This document shows positions 26,817 through 35,297 of a stretch of DNA of 64,000 nucleotides, piece after piece. The DNA comes from Bryobacteraceae bacterium (GTDB taxonomy: Bacteria > Acidobacteriota > Terriglobia > Bryobacterales > Bryobacteraceae). The DNA is taken from NCBI GenBank assembly GCA_023384675.1, contig JAHDVK010000024.1, positions 1 to 64,000 of the forward strand. The letters run 5' to 3'. The notes beneath the pieces are model-generated. The model made no database searches. It was not told where the DNA came from and worked only from the letters and a program-made list of their open reading frames with translations. The translations under genes and the position numbers were made by a program. The number at the start of each line of letters is the position of its first letter. Position 1 is the stretch's first letter.

Positions 26817-27134
26817 TACGAAGCCGCCAGGCGCTGAATTGGTTGGCACATTTTGGCTGATGTTGGGGGATGCGGAAGCGCGGTACTGGCCGCAGCGTTT
26901 CCGAATGCCGGCATCGGTCTGTTGGGGGTTTCGCTGGCCTTCCGACTCGCGGTCATGACCATGGCCTAAGCCATCGGGCCCATTTCAGGCTGTCATTCGA
27001 ACCCGGCGAGGAGCCTGGGCGTAGCGGTGTATTAGGGCGGCGCGGCGCTAACCTAGTTGAGGGTCTTCCTGGCGGCTCCGCTGGTCGGGGCGATCCTGGG
27101 GGCGACGGTTTGGAACGGGGATCAGCGAGGCTGA
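26817..27134 (+). pseudogene. Decayed aquaporin Z-like gene
   Basis: Joined frames read [13 protein letters not shown], then after a frameshift near 26870 [23 protein letters not shown], a stop (MTMA*), AIGPISGCHSNPARSLGVAV, two more stops, and LRVFLAAPLVGAILGATVW. The order and the first NPA motif (SGCHxNPA) match aquaporin Z, a water channel. A good Shine-Dalgarno precedes it, but the start codon is lost, there are at least three in-frame stops, and a large middle portion including the second NPA motif is missing. It cannot make a functional channel. Confidence 0.8.
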
Positions 27135-27197
27135 AGAGGAAAAGTAGCGGGTAGGGACATCGACAGGCCTCGCCGCGTCACGATGTGGGCGCAACAA

Positions 27198-27226
27198 GTG
27201 CAATCCACACCCAATACGCCTATAAT
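27198..27226 (+). promoter_or_regulatory. Promoter of the ilv leader
   Basis: A consensus TATAAT (27221-27226) has GTGCAA (27198-27203, 3 of 6 consensus) 17 bases upstream. Transcription would start near 27233, about 50 bases before the leader peptide. Confidence 0.6.
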
Positions 27227-27284
27227 TATTTTTTATGAATGACAGCTCTTGCATTTCCGTAGCTTCTACGCTAGTCTAAGCAAC

Positions 27285-27404
27285 ATGAGGTTGACCGCCA
27301 GCGCGAATGCCCCCGGCACTGTGGCTGTGCGTGTCTTCCACAGCGCCTTCGCGGGCGTAGTAGGCATTATCAGCATTGGGGTACTTGTACCCAGTTCCGC
27401 CTGA
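27285..27404 (+). CDS. ilv operon leader peptide
   Basis: It is a 39-residue frame (ATG 27285, TGA 27402-27404) whose codons 25-35 read V-V-G-I-I-S-I-G-V-L-V: eight of eleven are branched-chain residues, exactly the amino acids made by the downstream operon. Ribosome stalling on this run (27357-27389) when Val, Ile or Leu charged tRNA is scarce would leave the antiterminator arm at 27397 free. The Shine-Dalgarno is weak. A second short frame (27235-27279, MNDSSCISVASTLV) lies upstream and is less convincing. The peptide itself probably has no function. Confidence 0.75.
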   Translation: MRLTASANAPGTVAVRVFHSAFAGVVGIISIGVLVPSSA

Positions 27405-27445
27405 TGGGCCTACCCGGATAAAAGAGTTTCAAGGCCACCAGGCGG
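27397..27445 (+). promoter_or_regulatory. Antiterminator of the ilv attenuator
   Basis: CCGCCTGATGGGCC (27397-27410), which includes the leader-peptide stop codon, is complementary with one mismatch and one bulge to GGCCACCAGGCGG (27433-27445). This pairing takes up the left arm of the terminator, so the two structures exclude each other. A ribosome that reaches the stop codon would block it and let the terminator form. Confidence 0.75.
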
Positions 27446-27471
27446 ACAAAGTTCCGAGGGTGGCCTTTTTT
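27431..27471 (+). terminator. Attenuator terminator of the ilvBNC-cimA operon
   Basis: AAGGCCACC (27431-27439) pairs perfectly with GGTGGCCTT (27459-27467), loop 19, and six T residues cover 27466-27471. It sits 48 bases before ilvB. With the leader peptide and antiterminator it forms a ribosome-controlled attenuator. Confidence 0.85.
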
Positions 27472-27518
27472 AGTGGAATTTGTGGGTTGAATCCAATCTT
27501 GGAGAGGATTTCGAATCG

Positions 27519-29249
27519 ATGTCGAATCTGATGAGTGGCGCGCGGATCCTGGTGGAATGTCTGGTGCGCGAGAACGTGGACTGTATTTTTGGTTATCCGG
27601 GCGGGGTGACGCTGCCGTTGTACGACGTGCTGTACGACCACCCGATCCGGCATGTGCTGGTGAGACACGAGGAGAACGCGGCGTTCGCGGCCTCGGGCTA
27701 TGCTCATGCGACGGGCAAGGCTGGGGTGTGCTGCGCGACGTCCGGTCCGGGGGCTACGAACCTGACGACGGGGCTGGTGGATGCCATGATGGACTCGATT
27801 CCGGTGGTGGCCATCACGGGTCAGGTGACGTCGAAGCTGATCGGCTCGGATGCGTTCCAGGAAGCGGACACGTTCGGGATCACGCGTTCCTGCACGAAGC
27901 ACAATTTCCTCGTGAAAGACATCAACGAGCTGGCGCAGACGGTGCACGAGGCGTTCTACATCGCCACGACGGGCCGCCCTGGGCCGGTGCTGGTGGACAT
28001 CACGAAGGACGTGCTGCAAGGGCAGGCGCATTACACGCCGGTGCATGAGATCCATTTGCCCGGCTACAAGCTGGTGACCGAAGGCCACGCAGGACAGATC
28101 CGGCGCGCGGCGCAGATGATGTGGGAAGCGCGGCGGCCTTATGTTTACGCCGGCGGGGGCATCGTCGCGGCGGGCGCCAGCGCGGAACTGCAGGATCTGG
28201 TGGAGACTCTGGACGTGCCCACCGTGTGCACGCTGATGGGGCTGGGCGGGCTGCCGTCGTCACATCCGAATTTCGTTTCGATGCCAGGGATGCATGGATC
28301 GTACGCGGCCAATATGGGGATGTACGAATGCGACCTGCTGATTGCGCTGGGCGTGCGGTTTGACGACCGGGTGACGGGGAGGCTGGCGGCGTTCGCACCG
28401 CATGCGAAGGTGATCCACGTGGACATCGACCCGGCGGAGATCGGCAAGAACCGGGCGGCGGATCTGCCGATTGTGGGGGATGTGAAGAAGGTGCTGACAA
28501 AACTGAACAAGCACCTGAAGGAGTTCGCGCCAACGATGCGCGAGGCTCGCGCCGCGGACCGGGCTGAATGGTGGGATGTGGTCCGGAATTGGAAGCGGGA
28601 ACACCCGTTGCAGCCGGTGTTTTCGGCGACGGAGATCAAGCCGCAGCACCTGATGCATGAGATCGACAAGCTGTCGGGCGGGCGCGCGATTGTGACGTCG
28701 GACGTGGGTCAGCACCAGATGTGGGCGGCGCAGTTCATCCGGTTCGACGAGCCGCGGCTGTGGGTGAATTCGGGCGGCCTGGGGTCGATGGGCTATGGTT
28801 TGCCCTCGGCGATTGGCGCGCAGATGGCGTGTCCGGACAAAACGGTGTTTGCGATTGTGGGCGATGGCGGGTTCCAGATGTCGCTGCCAGAACTGGCCAC
28901 GCTGGTGAACTACGGGCTCAATGTGAAAGTGATCATCATGAACAACGGCTACCTCGGCATGGTGAGGCAGTGGCAGGAGCTGTTTTACAACAACCGGATG
29001 TCGTCGGTGGAGCTGAGCGCGTTTCCGAACATCGAACTGCTGGGCGCGGCGTATGGGATCAAGGGGCGGATCGTACACACGCCGGCGGAGCTGCAGACGG
29101 CGCTGAAGGAGTGCATAGAAGAGAACGGCCCGTACCTGATGGACGTGCACGTGTCGCAATACGAGAACGTGTACCCGATGGTGCCGGCCGGCGGCGCGAT
29201 CAACGAGATGGTGCTAGCGCAACCGCAGCCGGTGGCGGTGCCGAAATAA
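27519..29249 (+). CDS. ilvB: Acetolactate synthase (acetohydroxyacid synthase), large subunit
   Basis: It condenses two pyruvates, or pyruvate with 2-oxobutyrate, to the first branched-chain precursors. The 576-residue ThDP enzyme has the catalytic Glu in RHEENAAFAASGYA (about 48-60), the FAD/AHAS region and the ThDP-Mg motif GDGGFQMSLPELATLVNYGLNVKVIIMNN in the C-terminal third. ATG 27519 has GGAGAGG about a dozen bases upstream; a frame from 27480 is also open. It is the first structural gene behind the attenuator, with ilvN following 15 bases later. Confidence 0.93.
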   Translation: MSNLMSGARILVECLVRENVDCIFGYPGGVTLPLYDVLYDHPIRHVLVRHEENAAFAASGYAHATGKAGVCCATSGPGATNLTTGLVDAMMDSIPVVAITGQVTSKLIGSDAFQEADTFGITRSCTKHNFLVKDINELAQTVHEAFYIATTGRPGPVLVDITKDVLQGQAHYTPVHEIHLPGYKLVTEGHAGQIRRAAQMMWEARRPYVYAGGGIVAAGASAELQDLVETLDVPTVCTLMGLGGLPSSHPNFVSMPGMHGSYAANMGMYECDLLIALGVRFDDRVTGRLAAFAPHAKVIHVDIDPAEIGKNRAADLPIVGDVKKVLTKLNKHLKEFAPTMREARAADRAEWWDVVRNWKREHPLQPVFSATEIKPQHLMHEIDKLSGGRAIVTSDVGQHQMWAAQFIRFDEPRLWVNSGGLGSMGYGLPSAIGAQMACPDKTVFAIVGDGGFQMSLPELATLVNYGLNVKVIIMNNGYLGMVRQWQELFYNNRMSSVELSAFPNIELLGAAYGIKGRIVHTPAELQTALKECIEENGPYLMDVHVSQYENVYPMVPAGGAINEMVLAQPQPVAVPK

Positions 29250-29264
29250 GGAGTTTGGTGAGCT

Positions 29265-29804
29265 ATGTTAGTCACACTATCGATATTGCTGGAGAACAAG
29301 CCGGGAGCGTTGATGCGCGTGACCGGGCTGCTGAGCCAGCGCGGCTACAACATCGAATCGCTGACGGTGGCGCGGACGCTGGATCCGACGCTGTCGCGGA
29401 TGACGATTGTGGTGGACGTGGAGACGCGGCTGCGTCCGCACCTGATGAAGCAGATGAACCGCCTGATCAATTGTCTGCAGGCGAACGATTTGACCGAAGG
29501 GCCGAACGTGGTGCGCGAGCTGGTGCTGCTGCGGATGCGGACGGCGCAGGAGAACCGTACGTCGATTCTGAAAGAGGCCGAGATCTTCGGCGCGCGCGTG
29601 GTGGATTCCTCGGTGGAGGGCTTCGCGCTGGAGGCCACCGGCGACGGCGAGAAGCTGGATGAGTTTGTCGCCGTGATGGCGACCTATGGAGATATCGAGG
29701 TCACGCGTTCCGGCGCGGTGGCCGTTTCATTGGAACCGAAGAAGCTGCGGCTGTCGCCCCCGATTCCGAAGAGTCAGGGTGAGCCGGCCGCGACGCACAA
29801 ATAA
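29265..29804 (+). CDS. ilvN: Acetolactate synthase small (regulatory) subunit
   Basis: It activates the large subunit and confers valine feedback inhibition in this family. The 179-residue protein has the N-terminal ACT domain (LSILLENKPGALMRVTGLLSQRGYNIESLTV) and the C-terminal AHAS small-subunit domain. AAGGAG lies about ten bases before the ATG. Confidence 0.93.
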   Translation: MLVTLSILLENKPGALMRVTGLLSQRGYNIESLTVARTLDPTLSRMTIVVDVETRLRPHLMKQMNRLINCLQANDLTEGPNVVRELVLLRMRTAQENRTSILKEAEIFGARVVDSSVEGFALEATGDGEKLDEFVAVMATYGDIEVTRSGAVAVSLEPKKLRLSPPIPKSQGEPAATHK

Positions 29805-29825
29805 GAATGGAGTACCCGATTCAGC

Positions 29826-30833
29826 ATGGCTAAACGCTATTACGAACAGGACGGCAGCCTGGCCGCATTGAGCGGCAAGACGGTGGCCATTGTGGGCTAC
29901 GGCAGCCAGGGGCATGCGCACGCCTTGAACCTGCGCGATTCCGGAGTGAGCGTGGTGGTGGGGCTGCCCGCCGCCTCGAAGAGCCGGGAGAAGGCGGCGT
30001 CGATGGGGTTGGAGGTCTTGAGCCCGGGCGAGGCGGCGGCGCGGGCCGATTTCATCATGATCCTGGTGCCTGACCATATTCAGGCGGAGCTGTATGAGAC
30101 GGAGATCGCGCCGAATCTGAAACCGGGCAAGACGCTGATGTTCGCGCACGGCTTCAACGTGCATTTCGGCTTCATCAAGCCGCCGGAAGGCGTGGACGTT
30201 TCGATGGTGGCGCCGAAGGCTCCCGGGCATCGCGTGCGGGAGGTATTCACCGAGGGCCAGGGCGTGCCGGCGCTGGTGGCGGTACATCAGGATGCCTCGG
30301 GGAATGCGCTGCAGAACGCGCTGGCATATGCGCTGGGATTGGGCTCGCTGAAGGCGGGCGTGATTCAGACGACGTTCCGCGAGGAGACCGAGTCCGACCT
30401 GTTCGGCGAACAGGCCGTGTTGTGCGGCGGCGCCGCGGAGTTGATCCGTGCGGGATTCGAGACGCTGACCGAAGCGGGTTACGATCCCGAGATCGCGTAT
30501 TTCGAGTGTCTGCACGAGTTAAAGCTGATCGTGGATCTGATTTACGAAGGCGGGCTGAGTTATATGCGCTATTCCGTTTCTGATACGGCGGAATATGGCG
30601 ATTATACGCGGGGTCCGCGCGTGATTAACGAACAGACCCGGGCAGAAATGAAAAAGATTCTGGCCGAAGTGCAGAGCGGCGATTTCGCCAAAGCGTGGAT
30701 GGAAGAAAACCGCGCGGGGCGGAAGAAGTTCCTGGCTATGCGGGCGGCGCAACAGAAGCAGCCGATCGAGACGGTGGGTGCGGAGTTGCGCGAGATGATG
30801 ACGTTTCTCAAGAAAAAGAAAGTAGATAGTTAA
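29826..30833 (+). CDS. ilvC: Ketol-acid reductoisomerase (class I)
   Basis: It rearranges and reduces acetolactate or acetohydroxybutyrate to the dihydroxy acid using NAD(P)H and Mg. The 335-residue length is that of the short class I form. The Rossmann motif is [19 protein letters not shown] (about 23-41). The cofactor-selecting loop reads [12 protein letters not shown], with Pro where many enzymes have Arg, while both Ser residues are kept. The metal-site part contains EQAVLCGG and [21 protein letters not shown]. It is 21 bases after ilvN. Confidence 0.93.
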   Translation: MAKRYYEQDGSLAALSGKTVAIVGYGSQGHAHALNLRDSGVSVVVGLPAASKSREKAASMGLEVLSPGEAAARADFIMILVPDHIQAELYETEIAPNLKPGKTLMFAHGFNVHFGFIKPPEGVDVSMVAPKAPGHRVREVFTEGQGVPALVAVHQDASGNALQNALAYALGLGSLKAGVIQTTFREETESDLFGEQAVLCGGAAELIRAGFETLTEAGYDPEIAYFECLHELKLIVDLIYEGGLSYMRYSVSDTAEYGDYTRGPRVINEQTRAEMKKILAEVQSGDFAKAWMEENRAGRKKFLAMRAAQQKQPIETVGAELREMMTFLKKKKVDS

Positions 30834-30840
30834 TGAGGGA

Positions 30841-30868
30841 GGCGCGCGTCCTGATCAGGGCGCGCGCC
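30841..30868 (+). terminator. Strong hairpin between ilvC and cimA
   Basis: GGCGCGCG (30841-30848) pairs with CGCGCGCC (30861-30868), and the middle contains the self-complementary CCTGATCAGG. Only a short TT follows, so complete termination is doubtful. It may reduce cimA expression relative to ilvBNC or protect the 3' end of the ilvBNC message. Confidence 0.6.
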
Positions 30869-30892
30869 TTCGCCGTTTGAGGTCAATTTGTT

Positions 30893-32503
30893 ATGCGTAT
30901 TGTGACATTCGACACCACCCTCCGGGACGGCACGCAAGGCGAATCCGTCTCATTCTCCCTGGAAGACAAACTGCTGATTGCCCAGAAGCTCGACGACCTG
31001 GGAATTGACTATATCGAGGGCGGCTGGCCGATGTCGAACCCGAAAGATAAGGAGTTCTTTGCGCGCGCCCGTGAACTGCAATTGAAGCATGCGAAACTGA
31101 CGGCTTTCGGCGCGACGCGCTTCAAGAACAATCCGGTGGAGAAAGATGCGAATGTGCTCGCTTTGCTGGAGGCGGGCACACCGGCAATCAGTGTGTTCGG
31201 CAAGAGCTGGGATCTGCACGCCACGCGGGTGCTGGGCGTAACGGAAGATGAAAACCTGACGCTGATTGCGGACACCGTGCGCTTTATCAAGGAGCACGGC
31301 CGCGAGCTGATCTACGACGCGGAGCATTTCTTCGACGGGTACATCAACAACCCGGACTATGCGCTGCGGACGCTGGAGGCGGCGGCGCGCGCGGGCGCGG
31401 ATGCGCTGGTGCTCTGCGACACGAACGGCGGGACGGTGACGGGGCGCCTGACCGAAATCGTGGCCGACGTGCGGCGGCGATTCGATGGGGTGATCGGGAT
31501 TCATTGCCATGACGATTCGCACCTCGCCGTGGCGAATACGATCGCAGCGGTGGAACAAGGCTGCACGCATGTGCAAGGCACGTTTAACGGCTATGGCGAG
31601 CGCTGCGGCAACGCAAACCTGTCGAGCGTGCTTCCGATTCTCGAGGTGAAGCTGGGGCACACCACGGTTGGACCGGAGAAGCTCGGGAGCCTGAGCGCGG
31701 TGTCGCACTACATCGCGGAGCTGGCCAATCTGCCGCTGCCTGCGAACACACCGTTCGTGGGGCGCTCGGCGTTTGCGCACAAGGGCGGCGTGCACGTGTC
31801 GGCGGTGCTGAAGGATTCGGCGACGTACGAGCACATGAATCCGGCGCTGGTGGGCAACCGGCAGCGGGTGCTGCTATCGGATTTATCGGGGCGCGGCAAT
31901 ATCCTCTACAAGCTGAAGCAGCACGGACTGGAAGACAAGATTGATGACGCCGCGCGCCGCGAGTTGCTGGACCGCATCAAGCACATGGAGTACCAGGGCT
32001 ACGAGTTGGAGGCGGCCGAAGGGACGTTTGAACTGATTGTGCGCGAGGCGCTGCAGCCGGGCTTGAACCTGTTTGAAGTGGTGAGTTTCGAGGTGTCGAC
32101 GCGGATGATCGGCAACCGGGACTCAGTGAGTTCGGCGACGGTGATCCTGCGGGTGGAGGATGCGATCCATTCGGCGACCGCGACCGGGCACGGGCCGATG
32201 AACGCGCTGGACGTCTGCTTGCGGCAATGCCTGAGCACGGTGTACCCGGCAATCCGTGATGTGCGGCTGACCGACTACAAGGTGCGCGTGCTGGATACGA
32301 AGAAAGGGACGGCGGCGAAGGTGCGCGTGCTGGTGGAGTGGAGCGACCACCGCCGGTCCTGGTCCACGGTGGGAGTTTCGGATAATGTGATCGAGGCGAG
32401 CTGGCAGGCGCTGTGCGATGCCCTGCGGCTTGAGCTGATGCGTCTCGCCGATAAGAATTCGTCGATCGAGAAGGCGGTAGAAGATTACTGCTGGGGTGTC
32501 TAA
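30893..32503 (+). CDS. cimA: (R)-citramalate synthase
   Basis: It joins acetyl-CoA and pyruvate to citramalate, giving 2-oxobutyrate for isoleucine without threonine deaminase. The 536-residue protein starts with FDTTLRDGTQGESVSFS, has GIHCHDDSHLAVANTIAAVEQG with the metal-binding His residues, and a C-terminal LeuA-type regulatory dimer domain (about 390-510). The combination of GGWP/FFARAREL and length fits the TIGR00977 citramalate synthase group rather than 2-isopropylmalate synthase. Its place after ilvBNC supports this role. Confidence 0.9.
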   Translation: MRIVTFDTTLRDGTQGESVSFSLEDKLLIAQKLDDLGIDYIEGGWPMSNPKDKEFFARARELQLKHAKLTAFGATRFKNNPVEKDANVLALLEAGTPAISVFGKSWDLHATRVLGVTEDENLTLIADTVRFIKEHGRELIYDAEHFFDGYINNPDYALRTLEAAARAGADALVLCDTNGGTVTGRLTEIVADVRRRFDGVIGIHCHDDSHLAVANTIAAVEQGCTHVQGTFNGYGERCGNANLSSVLPILEVKLGHTTVGPEKLGSLSAVSHYIAELANLPLPANTPFVGRSAFAHKGGVHVSAVLKDSATYEHMNPALVGNRQRVLLSDLSGRGNILYKLKQHGLEDKIDDAARRELLDRIKHMEYQGYELEAAEGTFELIVREALQPGLNLFEVVSFEVSTRMIGNRDSVSSATVILRVEDAIHSATATGHGPMNALDVCLRQCLSTVYPAIRDVRLTDYKVRVLDTKKGTAAKVRVLVEWSDHRRSWSTVGVSDNVIEASWQALCDALRLELMRLADKNSSIEKAVEDYCWGV

Positions 32504-32596
32504 TCCGGAAGCGCGAGGGGCTGCATATTGGCGGAACAGCCGGTCGGTTTTTCCCTGTTTGGCTGGGATCCAATGTTAATGTAGAGGCAGGCCGAG

Positions 32597-33016
32597 ATGG
32601 ATTCCCCGCAAATCGAAGCTGCCCGCATTCTCGTCGTGGATGACGACGCCGGTGTGCGCCAGGTTTTACGCAGCATGCTGCTCCCGGCCGGCTATGAGGT
32701 GGAGATCGCATGCAATGGCCGGGAAGCCATTCAGCTTCTTCAGACGAGCAGGTTCGATTTGGTGATTACCGACCTGGTGATGCCGGAGCAGGAAGGCATC
32801 GAGACCATCAAGTTGTTGCGCCGGGACTTTCCGTCGGTGAAGATTATCGCCATTTCGGGCGCATTTGGCGGGGATTATCTTCGCATCGCTGGGTTCCTGG
32901 GAGCGCATCGCACCATGGCGAAACCCGTCCGCATGGAGACGGTGATCCGAGTGGTGGAGGAGACGCTGCGCAGCACAGAGGACCCGCCACACGCCGAAGG
33001 GCTGGAAGAGTTCTAG
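32597..33016 (+). CDS. Stand-alone response-regulator receiver protein
   Basis: The 139-residue protein is a single CheY-like domain. Visible are the acidic pair in ILVVDDDAG (about 11-19), the phosphoacceptor Asp in LVITDLVMPE near 58, Ser/Thr in IAISGAFG and Lys in MAKPVRM. There is no output domain, so it must act through a partner, which is not next to it. The convergent neighbour overlaps it by four bases. Confidence 0.85.
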   Translation: MDSPQIEAARILVVDDDAGVRQVLRSMLLPAGYEVEIACNGREAIQLLQTSRFDLVITDLVMPEQEGIETIKLLRRDFPSVKIIAISGAFGGDYLRIAGFLGAHRTMAKPVRMETVIRVVEETLRSTEDPPHAEGLEEF

Positions 33017-35160
33017 GCGTTCACGACGCGGCGCCGGAAGCGGCCGAGAATGGATGAGCCACCCTGGCGCATCCTGCGGCTTTCACTCATCTGCTCGCGC
33101 GCACGCTCGATGACCGGGGCCAACGGTTCGCGGGAGGCCTCTGCTGCGCCCCAGTGACACATGAGCGGTACCGACGACAAGGCGCGCAACTGGAAATCCC
33201 AAAGCAACTCGGCGAGCAACCGGGTCCGGCCCGCCTGTTCGCCGGCCGAAAGATTGGGCAGCAGCAGGAGAATCTCGTCGTTACTGAAGCGGCAGAGCAG
33301 GTTGCTGGATCCCGCGAGGGTTCCGAGGGTTGTGCAGAGTGACTTGACCGCCTCTTCACACCGTTCCTCGCCATAATCGGCCAGTTGACGGTCCAGATCG
33401 GCGATGGCGATGCATGCCACAAAGCCCGTGAAGGGCTGAGGGCTGGCCAGCAGCGAACGCAGGACATCAGCCTCCTGCCAACCGGCGGGGAGCTGCAGTT
33501 GGGGGTGAGCATCTTCCCTGAACGCTGGCGTGATAGCGACGGGCAGTTCCACCACGTTGTCGCGTGGCACGACTGGATCGACTCTCCAGGCCGGAGCAGC
33601 GGGCGCGGGCTCAATGAGCTTGGGCGAATCCTCCAGCGCGGCGACGGCGCGTTGCGGTTCCTCGACTGGGCCGGCCGAATCGGGTTCCCGGATGGAAGCG
33701 AAGATCTCTTCAAGCCCGGCGGGAGTCTGCTCAACCAGTTCCGGCACTGCGACGATCTCCTGAGTGGCGGCGGGCGCTTCGGCCTCCGCCACGGGAGCGG
33801 GTTCCTCGTGCAGAACGCGAATCCGGACGATCGGTTCTTCGATCTCCTGCTCCTGAGCAGCCGCCGCTTCGAGCGATTCATGCTCGGCAGGCTGCGTCAA
33901 CGCAGATTCCAGACCAATCTCAGACGCGGGTATCACCAGACCGGACGGCTGAATGCTTGGATCCGGAATCGCCACGATCCCCGCCAGGGCGGACCGGACC
34001 GGGCTTTGCGTGGAAACGGCCAGACGGCCTTGGGCGACTGGGGCCAGTTCCCTGCTCCCCATCCAACGCGGGAACACCGGCGCCCCGGCCTCGACTGCCA
34101 CCGCCGCAACCGGCAAGGCCTTAATCACGAACGCACCGGCCATCGGCAGACAGGGCGCCAATCCAACCAAATCGCATTCCGCAAGGGTGTGAGCCCCAAC
34201 AGGCGTCGCAAACCAGGTCGCGGCGAACTGAGGTTCCGATGCACCGGCAAAAGGCATGGCCAACCCGGAGTCCATCCGCGCGCGCGATCCCACGCTGGCA
34301 GGCATTGCCGGTGACAGAGGCAGGACGCCAGCCTCCACGGCAGCCGGCTCGGGGAAGCTCAGCTCGGACGCCACAGCCGGCCGCTGGGCAGCAAGCGATT
34401 CCGCCACCGGCACCGTCGAGATCGGATGCATCCTGACCGGCGGAGAAATGCCTGCCGGTGGCGCAGCCGCGAGCGGAAGAATTTCTGCTTCAGAGGGAAT
34501 CGCTTCCGACTCGAAGGCCGCAGGTCCGGCCGGAGTTTGCGGCGGTGCTGGAGCCGCCTCGGCAAATTCCACTTCGTCCGGCGGTTCGGTCTGCCGGGAT
34601 TCCGGCGCAGCAGCCGGAATTGTTACGGGTGCGGCGCCGGCTGCGGGCGGGTCAGTCAACTCCACCGCGAAAGCCGCCGGCTTCGCCACGGGCGTGAATT
34701 CAACAACCGGCGCAGACTGGGCCATCGCGGGCGAAACCTTTTCCCGCACCAACGGTTCAACCTCTGCCGCAGGCTTGAACGAAACGCTCTGGGCTTGTTC
34801 CGCCGCCGGCGCCAAGATTGGGGCCGCCGGCTCAGGAGCACGCTCACGCCGGGGACGCCGCCGGCCGCCCGGCGGCAGGTGTTCAAGTGTTTCCGGTGAA
34901 GCGGTGACCAGAGGACTGACGGCGGCCACCGGCTGATGCGCGGCATAGACTTTCCGCGCCAGAGCCCTTTCGGCCATACTTTCCCGGGCAACCTGCTCCG
35001 CAGGCTGGACAAAGCGCTGGTCCTGTCTCACCTGCAGTTCCAGGTTCGCTTCGCGGAGCCGCTCGTTGGATCCCTTCAGAAAATCGCAGATCAACGCGAC
35101 GAACGCCGCTCCCAGGACGACGACAAGACTAACGAAGATCTGGAGTTCGGTTGCGCCCAT
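33013..35160 (-). CDS. Membrane-anchored protein with long Pro/Ala linker and degenerate GGDEF-like domain
   Basis: The 715-residue protein begins with one membrane helix (about 5-28, LQIFVSLVVVLGAAFVALICDFL) and a short coiled coil. About 450 residues of low-complexity Pro/Ala/Glu sequence follow. The last 150 residues resemble a diguanylate cyclase fold in which RFSNDEILLLLP sits where RxGGDEFxxLLP is expected, so the two Gly residues are replaced by Ser-Asn and catalysis is unlikely. The ATG at 35160 is preferred over an in-frame TTG at 35175. It could be a c-di-GMP or nucleotide sensor, or a purely structural protein. Confidence 0.6.
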   Translation of the reverse strand: MGATELQIFVSLVVVLGAAFVALICDFLKGSNERLREANLELQVRQDQRFVQPAEQVARESMAERALARKVYAAHQPVAAVSPLVTASPETLEHLPPGGRRRPRRERAPEPAAPILAPAAEQAQSVSFKPAAEVEPLVREKVSPAMAQSAPVVEFTPVAKPAAFAVELTDPPAAGAAPVTIPAAAPESRQTEPPDEVEFAEAAPAPPQTPAGPAAFESEAIPSEAEILPLAAAPPAGISPPVRMHPISTVPVAESLAAQRPAVASELSFPEPAAVEAGVLPLSPAMPASVGSRARMDSGLAMPFAGASEPQFAATWFATPVGAHTLAECDLVGLAPCLPMAGAFVIKALPVAAVAVEAGAPVFPRWMGSRELAPVAQGRLAVSTQSPVRSALAGIVAIPDPSIQPSGLVIPASEIGLESALTQPAEHESLEAAAAQEQEIEEPIVRIRVLHEEPAPVAEAEAPAATQEIVAVPELVEQTPAGLEEIFASIREPDSAGPVEEPQRAVAALEDSPKLIEPAPAAPAWRVDPVVPRDNVVELPVAITPAFREDAHPQLQLPAGWQEADVLRSLLASPQPFTGFVACIAIADLDRQLADYGEERCEEAVKSLCTTLGTLAGSSNLLCRFSNDEILLLLPNLSAGEQAGRTRLLAELLWDFQLRALSSVPLMCHWGAAEASREPLAPVIERAREQMSESRRMRQGGSSILGRFRRRVVNA

Positions 35161-35297
35161 AGCGAGGCCTACCAAAATTGTATGGTTCCGGCCGCGATAT
35201 TGAAATGAGGGACTGCACCGAGATCGCGCGCCCCGCTTCCTCTGATGTTCGCTGGGAGAATGACCTGAGAAGTTCTACGTAGTTCCCCTTAGGTTGC

